This document shows, piece after piece, positions 33,001 through 41,255 of a stretch of DNA of 64,000 nt (positions are counted from its first letter, which is position 1; the number at the start of each line of letters is the position of its first letter). The stretch spans positions 930,001 through 994,000 of the forward strand of contig JADJQW010000002.1 of assembly GCA_016712535.1 (NCBI GenBank), written 5' to 3'. The translations under genes and the position numbers were made by a program. The notes beneath the pieces are model-generated. The model was given only the letters and a program-made list of their open reading frames with translations, was not told the origin of the DNA and did no database searches. The DNA comes from Flavobacteriales bacterium. GTDB taxonomy: Bacteria; Bacteroidota; Bacteroidia; Flavobacteriales_F; PHOS-HE28.

Positions 33001-33825
33001 TTGCTCGTTCACCGTTACGGCGACTACAGCCGACTGCGAGCAAGGCGGAGCATTCGAGCTCACTGTGTACGTGTAATTGCCCGAGGCATCCGCAGCAGGA
33101 TCCAAGATGCCGGCGAATGGCGCGCCGCTCGGATCCATCCATGTGCCGCCAGGTTGCGGCGAGCCGCCCAATGCAACAAAGAGGTCGCTCGGCCCCGAGG
33201 TCGAGCAAACCGTGAGTGCGCTGTTGATGCCGGCATTCACCGCGCATGCCTGAACCACAGCTGGCAACGTGGGAATGGGATCGAGGCCGCAGGCCGCGCT
33301 GCCCCATGACCCGGTCTCACTATCGGAGAGGGTGTTGAAGCTTGCGTTAAGGCTCATGCCGCTCACGCATGCCGGCGGGCTCAGCACGCTGATCGTCCAG
33401 CAGAACTGCCAATTCACCGCGCCCACGCAGAAGTCGCCGAAGTTGTTGCCGGGGTTGCCGTCGGCGGGTGCTGTGTAATTGTAGAAGAATCCGGGGCCCT
33501 GCGGGCCGATGTTGGTGCCTGCGGTGCCCGTGACGCTCGGGTACCATGCCCATGTGCCATTGCCCGAGCACGATGCCGGGGGCGGGCCTGGCGTGAGCGT
33601 GCTCATGTCCCAGCCTGGGCCGAAGCTGGCCGTGATGCCGTGGAACCAATTGGCGTTGGTCGAGTTCCAGAAGGTGACGGTGAAGCAGAAGGTCACCGTT
33701 TCGCCGCAGGAATAAGTGCCGTTGGTGGGCAAAGGCGATTGCGTGAGCGTGTACCCGACCAAACAGGGCTGCGCGAAGCCGCTGGTGATGATCGCGATCG
33801 CGATGGCGAGGAGGAATGCGCGCAT
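30058..33825 (-). CDS. Repeat-rich T9SS type B (gliding-motility-associated C-terminal) protein
   Basis: A 1255-residue secreted protein (signal AIAIAIITSGFAQ). After a unique N-terminal domain of about 195 residues come ten tandem units of about 79 residues. Each holds a Cys about ten residues in, a GGSW/GGAW motif, then YTYxV and a closing PCP...A.V.VTV. A PKD domain follows (WSFGDGG, HLYMGAGQRDVTLIVTDVNGC), then the type B sorting domain (IWVPNAFTPNSDDKNEVWRP, LRVFDRWGLEVF, QDVYVWILKAKD). Type B cargo is exported by T9SS and often surface-attached. The units are probably Ig-like beta sandwiches with one disulfide each. A role in adhesion is inference. It is convergent with the T9SS type A gene. 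Confidence 0.9.
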   Translation of the reverse strand: MRAFLLAIAIAIITSGFAQPCLVGYTLTQSPLPTNGTYSCGETVTFCFTVTFWNSTNANWFHGITASFGPGWDMSTLTPGPPPASCSGNGTWAWYPSVTGTAGTNIGPQGPGFFYNYTAPADGNPGNNFGDFCVGAVNWQFCWTISVLSPPACVSGMSLNASFNTLSDSETGSWGSAACGLDPIPTLPAVVQACAVNAGINSALTVCSTSGPSDLFVALGGSPQPGGTWMDPSGAPFAGILDPAADASGNYTYTVSSNAPPCSQSAVVAVTVNEQPSAGSDGSTTVCASDPPLNLFSLLGGAPTAGGSWNGPAGASTGSFDPAIDPAGAYTYSVTGTPPCSDASATVTVNVNPSPTAGTGGPLVLCSNSPPIALSTALIGADPGGAWTNSVGTAVGGIYDPAMDAPGSYTYTVAGLAPCPNSTAIVAVTENPLPNAGDNASATLCETAALTNLIGLLAGAPDSGGAWTDPSGAAIGGSINPSAAVSGAYTYTVAGNAPCPSAAATLSLTINGQPDAGSNAMVNLCTASAPIDLFASLGGAPEAGGSWNGPGGPLGNTTFTPGLSAPGTYTYSIVATPPCVNASATVTVNVSAQPSAGVSAPLSVCSSGGPLALLPSLGATAQPGGAWIDPTGAVSLGNFTPGLSTDGIYTYTITGAAPCPDASATVTVTTVPAANPGTNGSLAACSSDAPSALFTALGGSPAAGGSWTAPGGGAMNGTLNPASATPGDYTYTMPANGPCPAAAASVAVSISQAVNAGTSGSQSLCSSNPAPFNLIAALGGAPAAGGSWTDPSGAPHGASFSTASDPPGEYTYTVSGASPCPSASSTITISVVQAPAAGIGADVSLCANEAPADPFNWLVGDPDTGGSWTAPDGGAITQVNPSTALSGDYTYTLNGVAPCPNAQAIVQLTVDQLPDAGTDGVLNICLNGPSTNLLPFLSGAQAGGSWIGPGGAFNGTFTPGQAAPGAYTYSVIGSGACANEIDQSTVTVTVNPLPQPSFTLDVNRGCAPLEVNFTNTTPEPLITAGWSFGDGGLASTIMSATHLYMGAGQRDVTLIVTDVNGCTAGITVENAVLVSNGPSASFYAQPMRVSVNDPSTVIFQSPQTGASYHWTIDGTELDTIGDFRWTFSPPDVGYREICLIATDTLGCSNTDCLRVLIDDDLTIWVPNAFTPNSDDKNEVWRPSVLGVEEGWYQLRVFDRWGLEVFSTDDPAVGWNGALNNSGDLLPQDVYVWILKAKDQFTPEKADLIGTVTLVR
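30844..33240 (-). repeat. Ten tandem ~79-residue Ig-like repeats
   Basis: Ten consecutive units of about 237 bases encode the pattern (N/D/S)AG-C-LGG-P-GGSW-DPSG-P-G-YTYTV-PCP-A-V. Units differ throughout, so the array is old rather than recently expanded. Boundaries are approximate. Confidence 0.75.
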
Positions 33826-33886
33826 GCCGGGTCCGAGGAGTGACCAAGTTTAACGACAGGAACGATACCCCGCAGGTTGCCCGGCC

Positions 33887-34873
33887 TCAGGTTGCCAACA
33901 CGGGCAGCAGGGCCAGCAGGTCGGCGGGCAATTCCTTGCGCACGCCGATGGCCTGTGCGAAGGGGGTGAGGCGCACATGCCCACTCACCTCGCCCAGCAT
34001 GGCGTCATGCGCACCTTGCAGCAGATGATCAACGGCAGCTGCACCCAAGCGGCTGGCCAGCACACGGTCGAGCACGGTGGGCGAACCCCCGCGCTGCAGG
34101 TGACCAAGGACCGTTACGCGCATGTCGTATTGCGGCAAGCGCTCCTTCACCTTGTTCGCAATGGCGATGGCACCGCCTTCTTCATCGCCCTCGGCCACCA
34201 CCACGATGCTGCTGCTCTTGCTCTGCTTGGCGCTTGAAAGGGCCGCGACAAGCTCATCGATGCGCTGCCGCACCTCGGGCAGCATCACGTACTCGGCGCC
34301 GGCTGCAATGGCGCAATTCAAGGCGATGAACCCTGAATCCCGGCCCATTACCTCTACGAAGAACAAGCGATCGTGCGAGGCGGCGGTATCGCGTAATTTG
34401 TCGATGGCCTCAACCGCTGTGTTCACGGCGGTGTCGAAGCCGATGGTGCGGTCAGTTCCGGAGAGGTCGTTGTCGATGGTGCCTGCAAGTCCGATGATGC
34501 GCGTGCCATGCTCCTGGAAGAGCAGCCTTGCACCGGTGAAGGTGCCGTCGCCACCGATGGCCACCAAGGCATCGATGCCATTTCTGCGCAGCGTGGCAGC
34601 GGCCTGCGCACGTCCTTCCTTCGTGCGGAAAGCCTCGCTCCGCGCCGATCGGAGCATGGTTCCGCCGCGCTGGATGATGTTGCTCACCTCGCGCGGCCCG
34701 AGCGGCACCGTGCGGTCGTTGATCAACCCATCGTAGCCGCTGATGATGCCCGTGCAGCGGATGCCCCGGTAAGCCGCCGCTCTTGCAACTGCGCGCAACG
34801 CCGCGTTCATGCCGGGGCTGTCACCGCCGGAGGTGAAAACGCCGATGTGCCCGATGGCCGGGCCTTGGCTCAT
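33887..34873 (-). CDS. pfkA: ATP-dependent 6-phosphofructokinase
   Basis: A 328-residue group A phosphofructokinase that phosphorylates fructose 6-phosphate in glycolysis. Motifs: VFTSGGDSPGMNAALRA (nucleotide loop), ALVAIGGDGTFTGA, AGTIDNDLSGTDRTIGFDTAVN (with catalytic Asp of TIDND), VEVMGRDSGFIAL and VLGHLQRGGSPTVLDR. The Gly following GGDG indicates the ATP-dependent rather than PPi-dependent type. Length is normal. It overlaps the upstream BNR-type gene by 4 bases, so the two are co-transcribed although their functions look unrelated. Confidence 0.96.
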   Translation of the reverse strand: MSQGPAIGHIGVFTSGGDSPGMNAALRAVARAAAYRGIRCTGIISGYDGLINDRTVPLGPREVSNIIQRGGTMLRSARSEAFRTKEGRAQAAATLRRNGIDALVAIGGDGTFTGARLLFQEHGTRIIGLAGTIDNDLSGTDRTIGFDTAVNTAVEAIDKLRDTAASHDRLFFVEVMGRDSGFIALNCAIAAGAEYVMLPEVRQRIDELVAALSSAKQSKSSSIVVVAEGDEEGGAIAIANKVKERLPQYDMRVTVLGHLQRGGSPTVLDRVLASRLGAAAVDHLLQGAHDAMLGEVSGHVRLTPFAQAIGVRKELPADLLALLPVLAT

Positions 34874-36090
34874 TGCGCTACCAGCTTGCCGAGCGGGCGC
34901 AGTTCACCGGTGTTGCGATCGGCGAGCGCGGCGTGATAGGTCCCTGCACGGATATCGCCCCGCTCTATCCAATTGATGCCCGCTGAGCTCATCGATCGGC
35001 GCAAGGCCTCGCGGCCGTTGGCATCGAACAGCACGAGCGCGCTCCCAGCATGTTCAGCGCTGAGGTCGATGGAGAAGCCATCGGTGAAGAGCGACGGGTA
35101 CGGAACAGGCAATGCGGAGCGATGCGCATCATCCAGGCCGAGGGTTGTTCCGGCATGGCTGTACAGGTTGCTGAAGCAGCCCAGATACAAGGAATTGCCG
35201 CTCGCGTGGAATGTGTTCTGCGAGATTACATCGGCGCCCTGCAGGCCGGTCTCGTACACGCTGAAGCTGGCGCCGTTGTCGGTGGATCTCAGCACGTCCA
35301 TCGGACTTGCGGTGTTGATCGCCCAGTACTTCCCATCGTAAAGGATCAACTCGCCGCCCGAGGGCGCGCCGGGTGCGCCGGTGCTATTGGTCCAGGTCGA
35401 GCCGCCCGTAGTGCTGTACCGGTACCCGAGCGCGCTCACCACCACCAGTCGCGATGCCGTGCCCTGTACACCGTAACACGCGAAATTGGCCGTGGCGATC
35501 TGGTTCCAGGTGACGGCCAGGTTGTTCGAGCTGGCAAGTCCTGCCGTAGTGGCGGCGTAGATGAGGCTGCCCGCCTGTGCTGCCTGATTCACCACCATGT
35601 TCGCAGCGAGGCCGTTGTTGCCGCCGAACCATTGCACGCCTCCATCAGTGCTGCGGAATATCCCGCCTCCGCCACCGATGGTCGCGCTGTAGATGGCGAG
35701 CGTGGTGGTGCCGAATTGGAAGAACTTCTTGGCATAGTTGCCAGCGTTGGCGCTGGGCAGCCCTGTGTTCGAGATGGCCCAGCTGGTGCCGCCATTGGTG
35801 CTGCGGTACACGCCGCTCTCGGTGCCGCAAAGGAGAGCCCCATTCACGAAGTGCACCGAATGCACGGTGGTGCCGGCGGGCAGGCCCGTATTCACCGGGT
35901 TCCAGATATTCCCGCCATCGGTGCTCTTCACAACGCCGCTCGGGTAAGGCACCATGTACAAGGCGCCAGCGCCGCTGGTCACGCTCTTCACGGCTTGGTA
36001 ACCGGGATGGTTGATGATGTTCCATTGCCCAAATGCGGGCAATGCGAGCAGGAATACCGAGGAGATCGCGGTGGTAAGGATCCGTGTCAT
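34870..36090 (-). CDS. Secreted BNR/sortilin-like beta-propeller protein with T9SS-type C-terminus
   Basis: About 406 residues from the ATG at 36090, with a signal peptide ending ALPAFGQ. Repeated motifs GVVKSTDGGNIW, GVYRSTNGGTSW, GIFRSTDGGVQW, GYRYSTTGGSTW and DVLRSTDNGASF are the Asp-box type (SxDxGxxW) of BNR/sortilin propellers, such as those in sialidases and photosystem assembly factor Ycf48. No catalytic residues of a sialidase are evident. The C-terminal 80 residues (SIDLSAEHAGSALVLFDANGREALRR...GTYHAALAD) resemble a T9SS type A sorting domain, though the usual opening YPNP is not present. The start was chosen for its signal peptide. Confidence 0.82.
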   Translation of the reverse strand: MTRILTTAISSVFLLALPAFGQWNIINHPGYQAVKSVTSGAGALYMVPYPSGVVKSTDGGNIWNPVNTGLPAGTTVHSVHFVNGALLCGTESGVYRSTNGGTSWAISNTGLPSANAGNYAKKFFQFGTTTLAIYSATIGGGGGIFRSTDGGVQWFGGNNGLAANMVVNQAAQAGSLIYAATTAGLASSNNLAVTWNQIATANFACYGVQGTASRLVVVSALGYRYSTTGGSTWTNSTGAPGAPSGGELILYDGKYWAINTASPMDVLRSTDNGASFSVYETGLQGADVISQNTFHASGNSLYLGCFSNLYSHAGTTLGLDDAHRSALPVPYPSLFTDGFSIDLSAEHAGSALVLFDANGREALRRSMSSAGINWIERGDIRAGTYHAALADRNTGELRPLGKLVAQ

Positions 36091-36109
36091 GGTTTCGTTC
36101 AATGGGCTG

Positions 36110-36117
36110 CGAAAATA
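36110..36117 (-). promoter_or_regulatory. Candidate -7 element ahead of the BNR protein and pfkA
   Basis: Minus-strand TATTTTCG, one change from TANNTTTG, 19 bases before the ATG at 36090. Confidence 0.4.
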
Positions 36118-36161
36118 GGCGGCGGCAGCCGCTGCCTGCACCCCTGCATTACATTCGCAGC

Positions 36162-36473
36162 ATGCGTGGCGTTTGTCACCGGTCCCTGTTGGCCCTCTTC
36201 TTGGCCGTGGCAGCCGTACCCTATTTCATCGGGCGCGCGCTTCCGCATGATTGCCGGGATGAATCGGGCGCTCAACATGGACATGGTGATGCGGCCGAAT
36301 TGAACGGTGACTGCGCTTTCTGCGACCTGGCCTTGCCGGTTGCGGAGCACATGTCTTCCGCTCCGGAGCTCGCGGTGATGGTCCAACGGGCCGAGCTTGC
36401 TGTGCTTCCGGTGTCGATGGTGCCGCCCAGCACGCATGGGTGCATAGCCGCGCGCGGACCTCCACGGACCTGA
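36162..36473 (+). CDS. Small exported His/Cys protein ahead of a TonB receptor
   Basis: About 103 residues from the ATG at 36162, starting with a signal-like hydrophobic stretch (SLLALFLAVAAVPYFIG). The mature part has LPHDCRDE, QHGHGDA and DCAFCDLALPVAEH, that is, His and Cys pairs suited to bind a metal, and ends in a variable tail. Small proteins of this layout commonly precede TonB receptors in Bacteroidota and resemble the DUF2946 type, but the family call is uncertain. It starts a plus-strand run with the receptor and the His-rich lipoprotein. A metal-related role is inference. Confidence 0.6.
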   Translation: MRGVCHRSLLALFLAVAAVPYFIGRALPHDCRDESGAQHGHGDAAELNGDCAFCDLALPVAEHMSSAPELAVMVQRAELAVLPVSMVPPSTHGCIAARGPPRT

Positions 36474-36561
36474 GGCTCTCATTCCCGGTTGCCGTCTGGT
36501 GCGACCGAAGGCGCACGCCCTGACGCGCGTTTCTTCCCTTTCATTCATTCCTCGGTTTCCC

Positions 36562-38892
36562 GTGACCGTGCATATCAAGTCATTCCTTTCGTTGCTGCTC
36601 GTGTTTCCGATGCCGATCATGGCCTCGGCGCAGCCTGATTCCTGCACCATATCCCTAAGCGGCCGGGTGATCGATGAGCATGACGCTGAAGCATTGTCAT
36701 TCGCGGAGGTCTTCATTCCATCTCTTGGCAAAGGCAGTGTGGCTGATGAACACGGCCGATACCGCATCGATGGGCTATGCATGGGAACGTACGTGGTACG
36801 GGTGGCCCATTTAGGTTGCGAGCCCATTACAAGTGAAGTTCGGGTCACCAAGGACCTGGTGGTCGACTTCAGGCTAGAGCATCATGTCGAGGAGCTGAAG
36901 GAGCTGGAGGTGATCCAAAGCAGGCCTGATGAGAACGTCGGGCATGCCCGTCAAGCACTGGGCCGCGAGGCCATGGTGCGTGCCGGTGGGCAGTCCATCG
37001 CCGAAATGCTCGTCGCGCTCCCGGGTGTCACGTTGCTCACCAGCGGACCGTCCATCGCCAAGCCGGTGATCCACGGCCTCAGCGGCAATCGGATACTGAC
37101 GCTCAACCAAGGCATTCGGCAAGAGGATCAGCAATGGGGAACGGACCATGCGCCGAGCATCGATCCGCTCAGTAGCGACCGCCTCACCGTGGTGAAGGGA
37201 GCGGCGAGCGTGCAGTACGGAAGCGATGCGATCGGTGGCGTGGTGATCGCCGAACCGGTTGAGCTGCCCAGGAGGCCGGGTCTGAGCGGTGAGCTGCGAG
37301 GCATTGGCATCCTGAACGGGAAAGGCGGCGGCGGCAGCGCCATGCTCCAAGGCGGCGTGCCTGGCTTATCCGGTCTTGGATGGCGCGTGCAGGGCAGCGG
37401 TCGGGCCGTGGGCGACGGCGAGGCCGCGCGATATGACCTGAGCAACACCGGCGCGCGCGAATGGGCGGCATCTGCTTCCATCGGGTTCCGTGATCACCGG
37501 CGGAGCGCCGCGCTTTACTTCAGCAGATTCGAGCGGGAGATCGGCATCTTACGAGCGGCGCATATCGGGAGCACCACCGATCTGCAGCGAGCCATCGAGA
37601 GCGGCGTACCATGGTACGTGCAGGATTTCTCCTACGCCATCGATGCGCCGCGGCAGACCGTCACGCATCACCTGCTGAAAGCGTCTGCGGGGATCGCGCT
37701 CACCGATCGCAATCGCCTGGATGCGACCTATGCGTACCAGGGCAATGCGCGACAGGAATACGACATCCGCCGTGGCGGCCGCAGCGCGCGCCCTTCGTTG
37801 GACCTGTTCCTCGGCACGCACACCGGAGAGCTTATCCTGAAGCATTGGCTCGGCCCGCACGTGCACGGAAAGGCTGGGCTGACCGGCTTGCTTCAGGAGA
37901 ACTACAACGTGCCGGGGACAGGGGTGCGGCCCTTGTTGCCCGATTACACGCGTTGGAATGCAGGCGCCTTCGTTCTGGAGCATTTCCCTTTCGGCGAGCG
38001 GTTGGAACTTGAAGCTGGTGCGCGTGCCGAGGCCACGGCCATCGATGTCGGCCTGGGCACGGGTGATTCACCGAACCGCCGGTACGATTTCTTCAACCAT
38101 GCGCTCAGCGCCGGTGCCAACTGGCAACCGCGCGACAGCTTGCGGCTGCGGTTCAATGTCAGCTCAGCGTATCGACCTCCGCATGTCAGCGAACTGCATA
38201 GCCAAGGCTTGCACCACAGCGCAGCGGCCATTGAAGAAGGCGATGCCTCCCTCAGCAGCGAGCGCGCACTGAAGGCCGTGCTCGATGCCAGCGCCGCAAC
38301 CCGCAATGGCAAGCTGCGCATCGACGCCACCCTGCACGCCGCGCGCATCGATGACTACATCTACCAACGTCCTGATGGCACGCGCCTTACCATCCGTGGC
38401 GCCTTCCCTGTGTTCCGTTACACGGCCACGGACGCCGTGATCTCGGGCGCTGACCTCAGCGTGCAGGCCCGCCTGGGCAAGGGATTCACCGCTGTGCTGA
38501 AGGGCAGCACAGTGAACGGGCGCGACATGGTGCAGGGCGATTGGCTCTTCCTGATGCCCGGCGATCGCATGGAATTCAACCTGCGCAAGCAGGTGATGCC
38601 GATCGGGCGTTGGAGCGAGTTGGAAGCTGTCGTTTCGTCGCTCGTGGTGCTGAAGCAGCTGCGGTACCAGGCCGACCTTGATTTCTCGGATCCTCCTGCT
38701 GACTACCATGTGTTGAGCGCCACGCTTTCTGCCGCCCGGCGCATGGGTAAGCATGAGTTGCGCATCGGCATGCGCGGCAGCAACCTGCTCAATGCGGCAT
38801 ACCGCGATTACCTCGACCGCTTCCGCTACTATGCCGACGCCCGCGGCATCGACATCCAGCTATGGCTGGCCTTCACATTCGGGAACAACTAG
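36562..38892 (+). CDS. TonB-dependent receptor with N-terminal carboxypeptidase-regulatory domain
   Basis: About 776 residues from a GTG at 36562 that gives a good signal peptide (FLSLLLVFPMPIMASAQ); a GTG 21 codons earlier is also in frame. Residues 30-110 form a CarboxypepD_reg-like domain (LSGRVIDEHDAEALSFAEVFI). The plug (about 125-240) contains SIAEMLVALPGVTLLTSG, PVIHGLSGNRILTLNQGIRQEDQQWGTDHAP and VVKGAASVQYGSDAIGGVV. The rest is a 22-strand-type barrel ending in IQLWLAFTFGNN. It resembles receptors for metals or metallophores more than SusC, since no SusD gene follows. The gene 72 bases downstream encodes a His-rich lipoprotein. The substrate is unknown; zinc or another divalent metal is a guess from the neighbours. 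Confidence 0.9.
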   Translation: MTVHIKSFLSLLLVFPMPIMASAQPDSCTISLSGRVIDEHDAEALSFAEVFIPSLGKGSVADEHGRYRIDGLCMGTYVVRVAHLGCEPITSEVRVTKDLVVDFRLEHHVEELKELEVIQSRPDENVGHARQALGREAMVRAGGQSIAEMLVALPGVTLLTSGPSIAKPVIHGLSGNRILTLNQGIRQEDQQWGTDHAPSIDPLSSDRLTVVKGAASVQYGSDAIGGVVIAEPVELPRRPGLSGELRGIGILNGKGGGGSAMLQGGVPGLSGLGWRVQGSGRAVGDGEAARYDLSNTGAREWAASASIGFRDHRRSAALYFSRFEREIGILRAAHIGSTTDLQRAIESGVPWYVQDFSYAIDAPRQTVTHHLLKASAGIALTDRNRLDATYAYQGNARQEYDIRRGGRSARPSLDLFLGTHTGELILKHWLGPHVHGKAGLTGLLQENYNVPGTGVRPLLPDYTRWNAGAFVLEHFPFGERLELEAGARAEATAIDVGLGTGDSPNRRYDFFNHALSAGANWQPRDSLRLRFNVSSAYRPPHVSELHSQGLHHSAAAIEEGDASLSSERALKAVLDASAATRNGKLRIDATLHAARIDDYIYQRPDGTRLTIRGAFPVFRYTATDAVISGADLSVQARLGKGFTAVLKGSTVNGRDMVQGDWLFLMPGDRMEFNLRKQVMPIGRWSELEAVVSSLVVLKQLRYQADLDFSDPPADYHVLSATLSAARRMGKHELRIGMRGSNLLNAAYRDYLDRFRYYADARGIDIQLWLAFTFGNN

Positions 38893-38964
38893 GCCTTCCC
38901 ATCAGCCGGCGAACCTGAAACGGAACTACGTACGCAGACCACGAACAACCCAAACACCCGAAAC

Positions 38965-39585
38965 ATGAAAGCGAGAACCTTCACGGAAACCACGATCCTC
39001 AACCGGATGACCAGAGGAGCGCTGCTCCTGATCTCCATCTCCTTGCTCGCGTCGGCTTGCAAGCCAGATGAGGAAGAGGACCCCCATAATCACGGCGACC
39101 ACGATCACAACGAAGAGGAGCTGATCACCACCGTCCGTGCGAGCTTCACTCAGGTGGGCGGCGGCCATTCGGCGGAGTTCAGCTGGATCGACATCGACGG
39201 CGATGGCGGCAACGCACCGGTGATCACCGGGGACACGCTGCTCGTGGGCACATCGTACAACGCCGCCCTCTTGCTGCTGAATGAATCCGTATCGCCAGCC
39301 GACACCGTGAGCAACGAAGTGGCTGATGAGGCGGAAGCGCATCAGTTCTTCTTCTCCACCACCGGCGGATCACTCACCTGGGCGTCCTATGGCGACACTG
39401 ATGCCAACGGGCTTCCAATTGGCCTGCTGAGCACATGGGTGGCCATGGGCGCCGGCAGCGGGGGCATCACGATAACCCTGCGCCACGAGCCCAACAAGAG
39501 CGCTGCGGGCGTGAGCGGCGGTGACATCACCAACGCAGGCGGTGAGACCGATATCGAAGTGGAGATTCCGTACGTGGTGCAATAG
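38965..39585 (+). CDS. His-rich lipoprotein paired with the TonB receptor
   Basis: A 206-residue lipoprotein (LISISLLASAC, lipobox LASAC). After the Cys comes DEEEDPHNHGDHDHNEEE, a likely divalent-metal site, then a beta-rich domain with the phrases ITTVRASF, IDIDGDGGNAPVITGDTLLVGTSYNAAL, HQFFFSTTGG, LRHEPNKSAAGVSGGDITNAGGETDIEVEI. This sequence type recurs in Flavobacteriia downstream of TonB receptors, where databases often call it a type 1 periplasmic-binding-fold protein; I recall this from general knowledge. It may capture metal at the outer membrane for the receptor. An ATG at 39007 would give a shorter N-terminus. Confidence 0.75.
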   Translation: MKARTFTETTILNRMTRGALLLISISLLASACKPDEEEDPHNHGDHDHNEEELITTVRASFTQVGGGHSAEFSWIDIDGDGGNAPVITGDTLLVGTSYNAALLLLNESVSPADTVSNEVADEAEAHQFFFSTTGGSLTWASYGDTDANGLPIGLLSTWVAMGAGSGGITITLRHEPNKSAAGVSGGDITNAGGETDIEVEIPYVVQ

Positions 39586-39603
39586 GCGTTACGCGCGAGG
39601 CGG

Positions 39604-40230
39604 ATGCGCATTGCGTTGTGCATGGAACGCACGATGCACTGCGCATTGCTTCTCCTATTGCCTGTGCTGGTCGAATGCCAAGCTCCGTTTGAGGATGCCG
39701 GTGCACCAGGGCCTGAGCGCATTGCAACGGCAGCCTTGCCGGAGCGGCCGCTCGCGTTCCTGATCGACTCCCTCGAATTGGACGCGGGCTCCATCCGCTT
39801 CCATGTTGACAAGAGTGAGCGGCGCTTTCGCGTGTACGTGCAGGACCGTTTGCTGAAGGCCTATCCCTGTGTGCTGGGCGAGAAGCCGGTGGGCGACAAG
39901 CACCATCAGGGCGACCGGAAGACGCCAGAGGGCACCTTCGGCTTCCGCAGCAAGCGCGTGCATGCGCAATGGCATAAGTTCATCTGGGTCGATTACCCTA
40001 ATGCCGAGAGCTGGCGACGGTACAACGAACGGAAGGCGAATGGCCTTATCCCACATGCGAAGGGCATCGGCGGCGAGATCGGCATACATGGCGTGCCCGA
40101 GGGCATGGACCACTGGATTGAAGCAGGCGCTGATTGGACTTGGGGCTGCATCGCGCTGAAGAACGCCGATGTGGACGAGATCTATCCGTTCATCACAGTA
40201 GGAAAGACCGCGATGGAGGTGGTGCCGTGA
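39604..40230 (+). CDS. L,D-transpeptidase, YafK-like
   Basis: A 208-residue exported protein with an N-terminal hydrophobic stretch (CALLLLLPVLVEC; the Cys could be lipidated). The YkuD domain covers about residues 65-205: FRVYVQDRLLKAYPCVLGEKPVGDK, HQGDRKTPEGTFGF, EIGIHGVPEG with the catalytic His and DWTWGCIALKNADVDEIY with the nucleophilic Cys. WGCIAL rather than SRGCVR places it nearer YafK/DpaA than the enzyme at 5003; DpaA in E. coli releases lipoprotein from peptidoglycan. The activity here is inferred. It lies 18 bases after the lipoprotein gene and may share its transcript. Confidence 0.87.
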   Translation: MRIALCMERTMHCALLLLLPVLVECQAPFEDAGAPGPERIATAALPERPLAFLIDSLELDAGSIRFHVDKSERRFRVYVQDRLLKAYPCVLGEKPVGDKHHQGDRKTPEGTFGFRSKRVHAQWHKFIWVDYPNAESWRRYNERKANGLIPHAKGIGGEIGIHGVPEGMDHWIEAGADWTWGCIALKNADVDEIYPFITVGKTAMEVVP

Positions 40231-40236
40231 AGGCCG

Positions 40237-40662
40237 TTAAGGCCTGATCTCTTCAGGGAAGAGCTCGTCATAACCCGTGCGCTCATCATGTCTGCGCACG
40301 AAGCGAAGGCCGCCGATCTCCTGGATGACCAATTCCAAGGTGGTGCGCACCGAAGAGCCCTGAAGCAGGTGACCTCCCGTCATGCGGCCATCGCCATCGG
40401 CGACTGCCAGGTGCACATGCATGCCGTGCTTGGACAGCAATCCGCTGAGGGAGCATGCTTCGAGGTCGCCCTCAACACGTACTCCATTGCTCTTGCCTCC
40501 GAATCGGACCTCGGCATGGCTCAAGCTGCCCACAGCGCTCACGATGGCGGCGGCTTCAATGCCGTTCTGCTCGCACCATGCAAGCAGGTTCACGCGCACA
40601 TCGTCACCAGGGAGCATCCGCAGGGCATGCACGCGGTATGGCCTTCCTGAGGCTTGCATCAT
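40237..40662 (-). CDS. DUF296 / PPC-domain protein
   Basis: A 141-residue single-domain protein of the PPC (DUF296) family: LRMLPGDDVRVNLLAWCEQNGIEAAAIVSAVGSLSHAEVRF, then the conserved HVHLAVADGDGRMTGGHLLQGSSVRTTLELVI. The His cluster (HVHLAV, GGHL) binds a metal in characterised bacterial members; the family is trimeric, and in plants is fused to AT-hooks. No DNA-binding part is present here. Function in bacteria is not established. It overlaps purE by 4 bases, so the two share a transcript. Confidence 0.88.
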   Translation of the reverse strand: MMQASGRPYRVHALRMLPGDDVRVNLLAWCEQNGIEAAAIVSAVGSLSHAEVRFGGKSNGVRVEGDLEACSLSGLLSKHGMHVHLAVADGDGRMTGGHLLQGSSVRTTLELVIQEIGGLRFVRRHDERTGYDELFPEEIRP

Positions 40663-41162
40663 TGGTCGAAGCCGTTCGGGAATTGCTGCTTCAGCGTGGC
40701 TATGCCATCGCGCACCTTGTCCTCCTGCTCGCCTTTGAAGGCATCCAGCTTGGCGGCCAGCTTATCATCATGGATGGCCAGGATCTGCACTGCGAGCAGC
40801 CCGGCATTGCGTGCGCCATTCACCGCTACGGTGGCCACCGGCACGCCTGCGGGCATCTGCACGATGCTCAGCAACGAGTCCCAGCCATCGATGCTGTTGC
40901 GGCTCTTGATGGGCACGCCGATCACCGGCAAAGTCGTCAGTGATGCCACCATGCCCGGCAGGTGCGCCGCCCCGCCGGCACCCGCGATGATCACCTTCAC
41001 CCCGCGAGCCGCAGCGCTCTTTGCATAGGCGAACATCCGATCCGGGGTGCGGTGCGCGCTCACCACGGTGAGCTCGTGCTCCACGCCGAATTCCTTCATC
41101 GTATCCAAGGCCTCGCGCATCACTTCCAGATCGCTGCGGCTGCCCATGATGATGCCTACCAT
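40659..41162 (-). CDS. purE: N5-carboxyaminoimidazole ribonucleotide mutase (PurE class I)
   Basis: A 167-residue PurE that interconverts N5-CAIR and CAIR in purine synthesis. Motifs: GIIMGSRSDLEVM (phosphate binding), VVSAHRTPDRMF (catalytic His), VIIAGAGGAAHLPGM, VIGVPIKS and SLLSIVQMPAGVPVATVAVNGARNAGLLAVQIL. Class I is expected because purK lies just upstream on the same strand, separated by 93 bases. Length is normal. Confidence 0.96.
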   Translation of the reverse strand: MVGIIMGSRSDLEVMREALDTMKEFGVEHELTVVSAHRTPDRMFAYAKSAAARGVKVIIAGAGGAAHLPGMVASLTTLPVIGVPIKSRNSIDGWDSLLSIVQMPAGVPVATVAVNGARNAGLLAVQILAIHDDKLAAKLDAFKGEQEDKVRDGIATLKQQFPNGFDQ

Positions 41163-41255
41163 GTTCGTTGCGGGTTAGTCCTCTCAGGTGAATTGATGCA
41201 AGGCCGAATGGGGAGCGCGCTGGACCTCATTTCCTTTCCAGGTTTCGTCTTTCCG

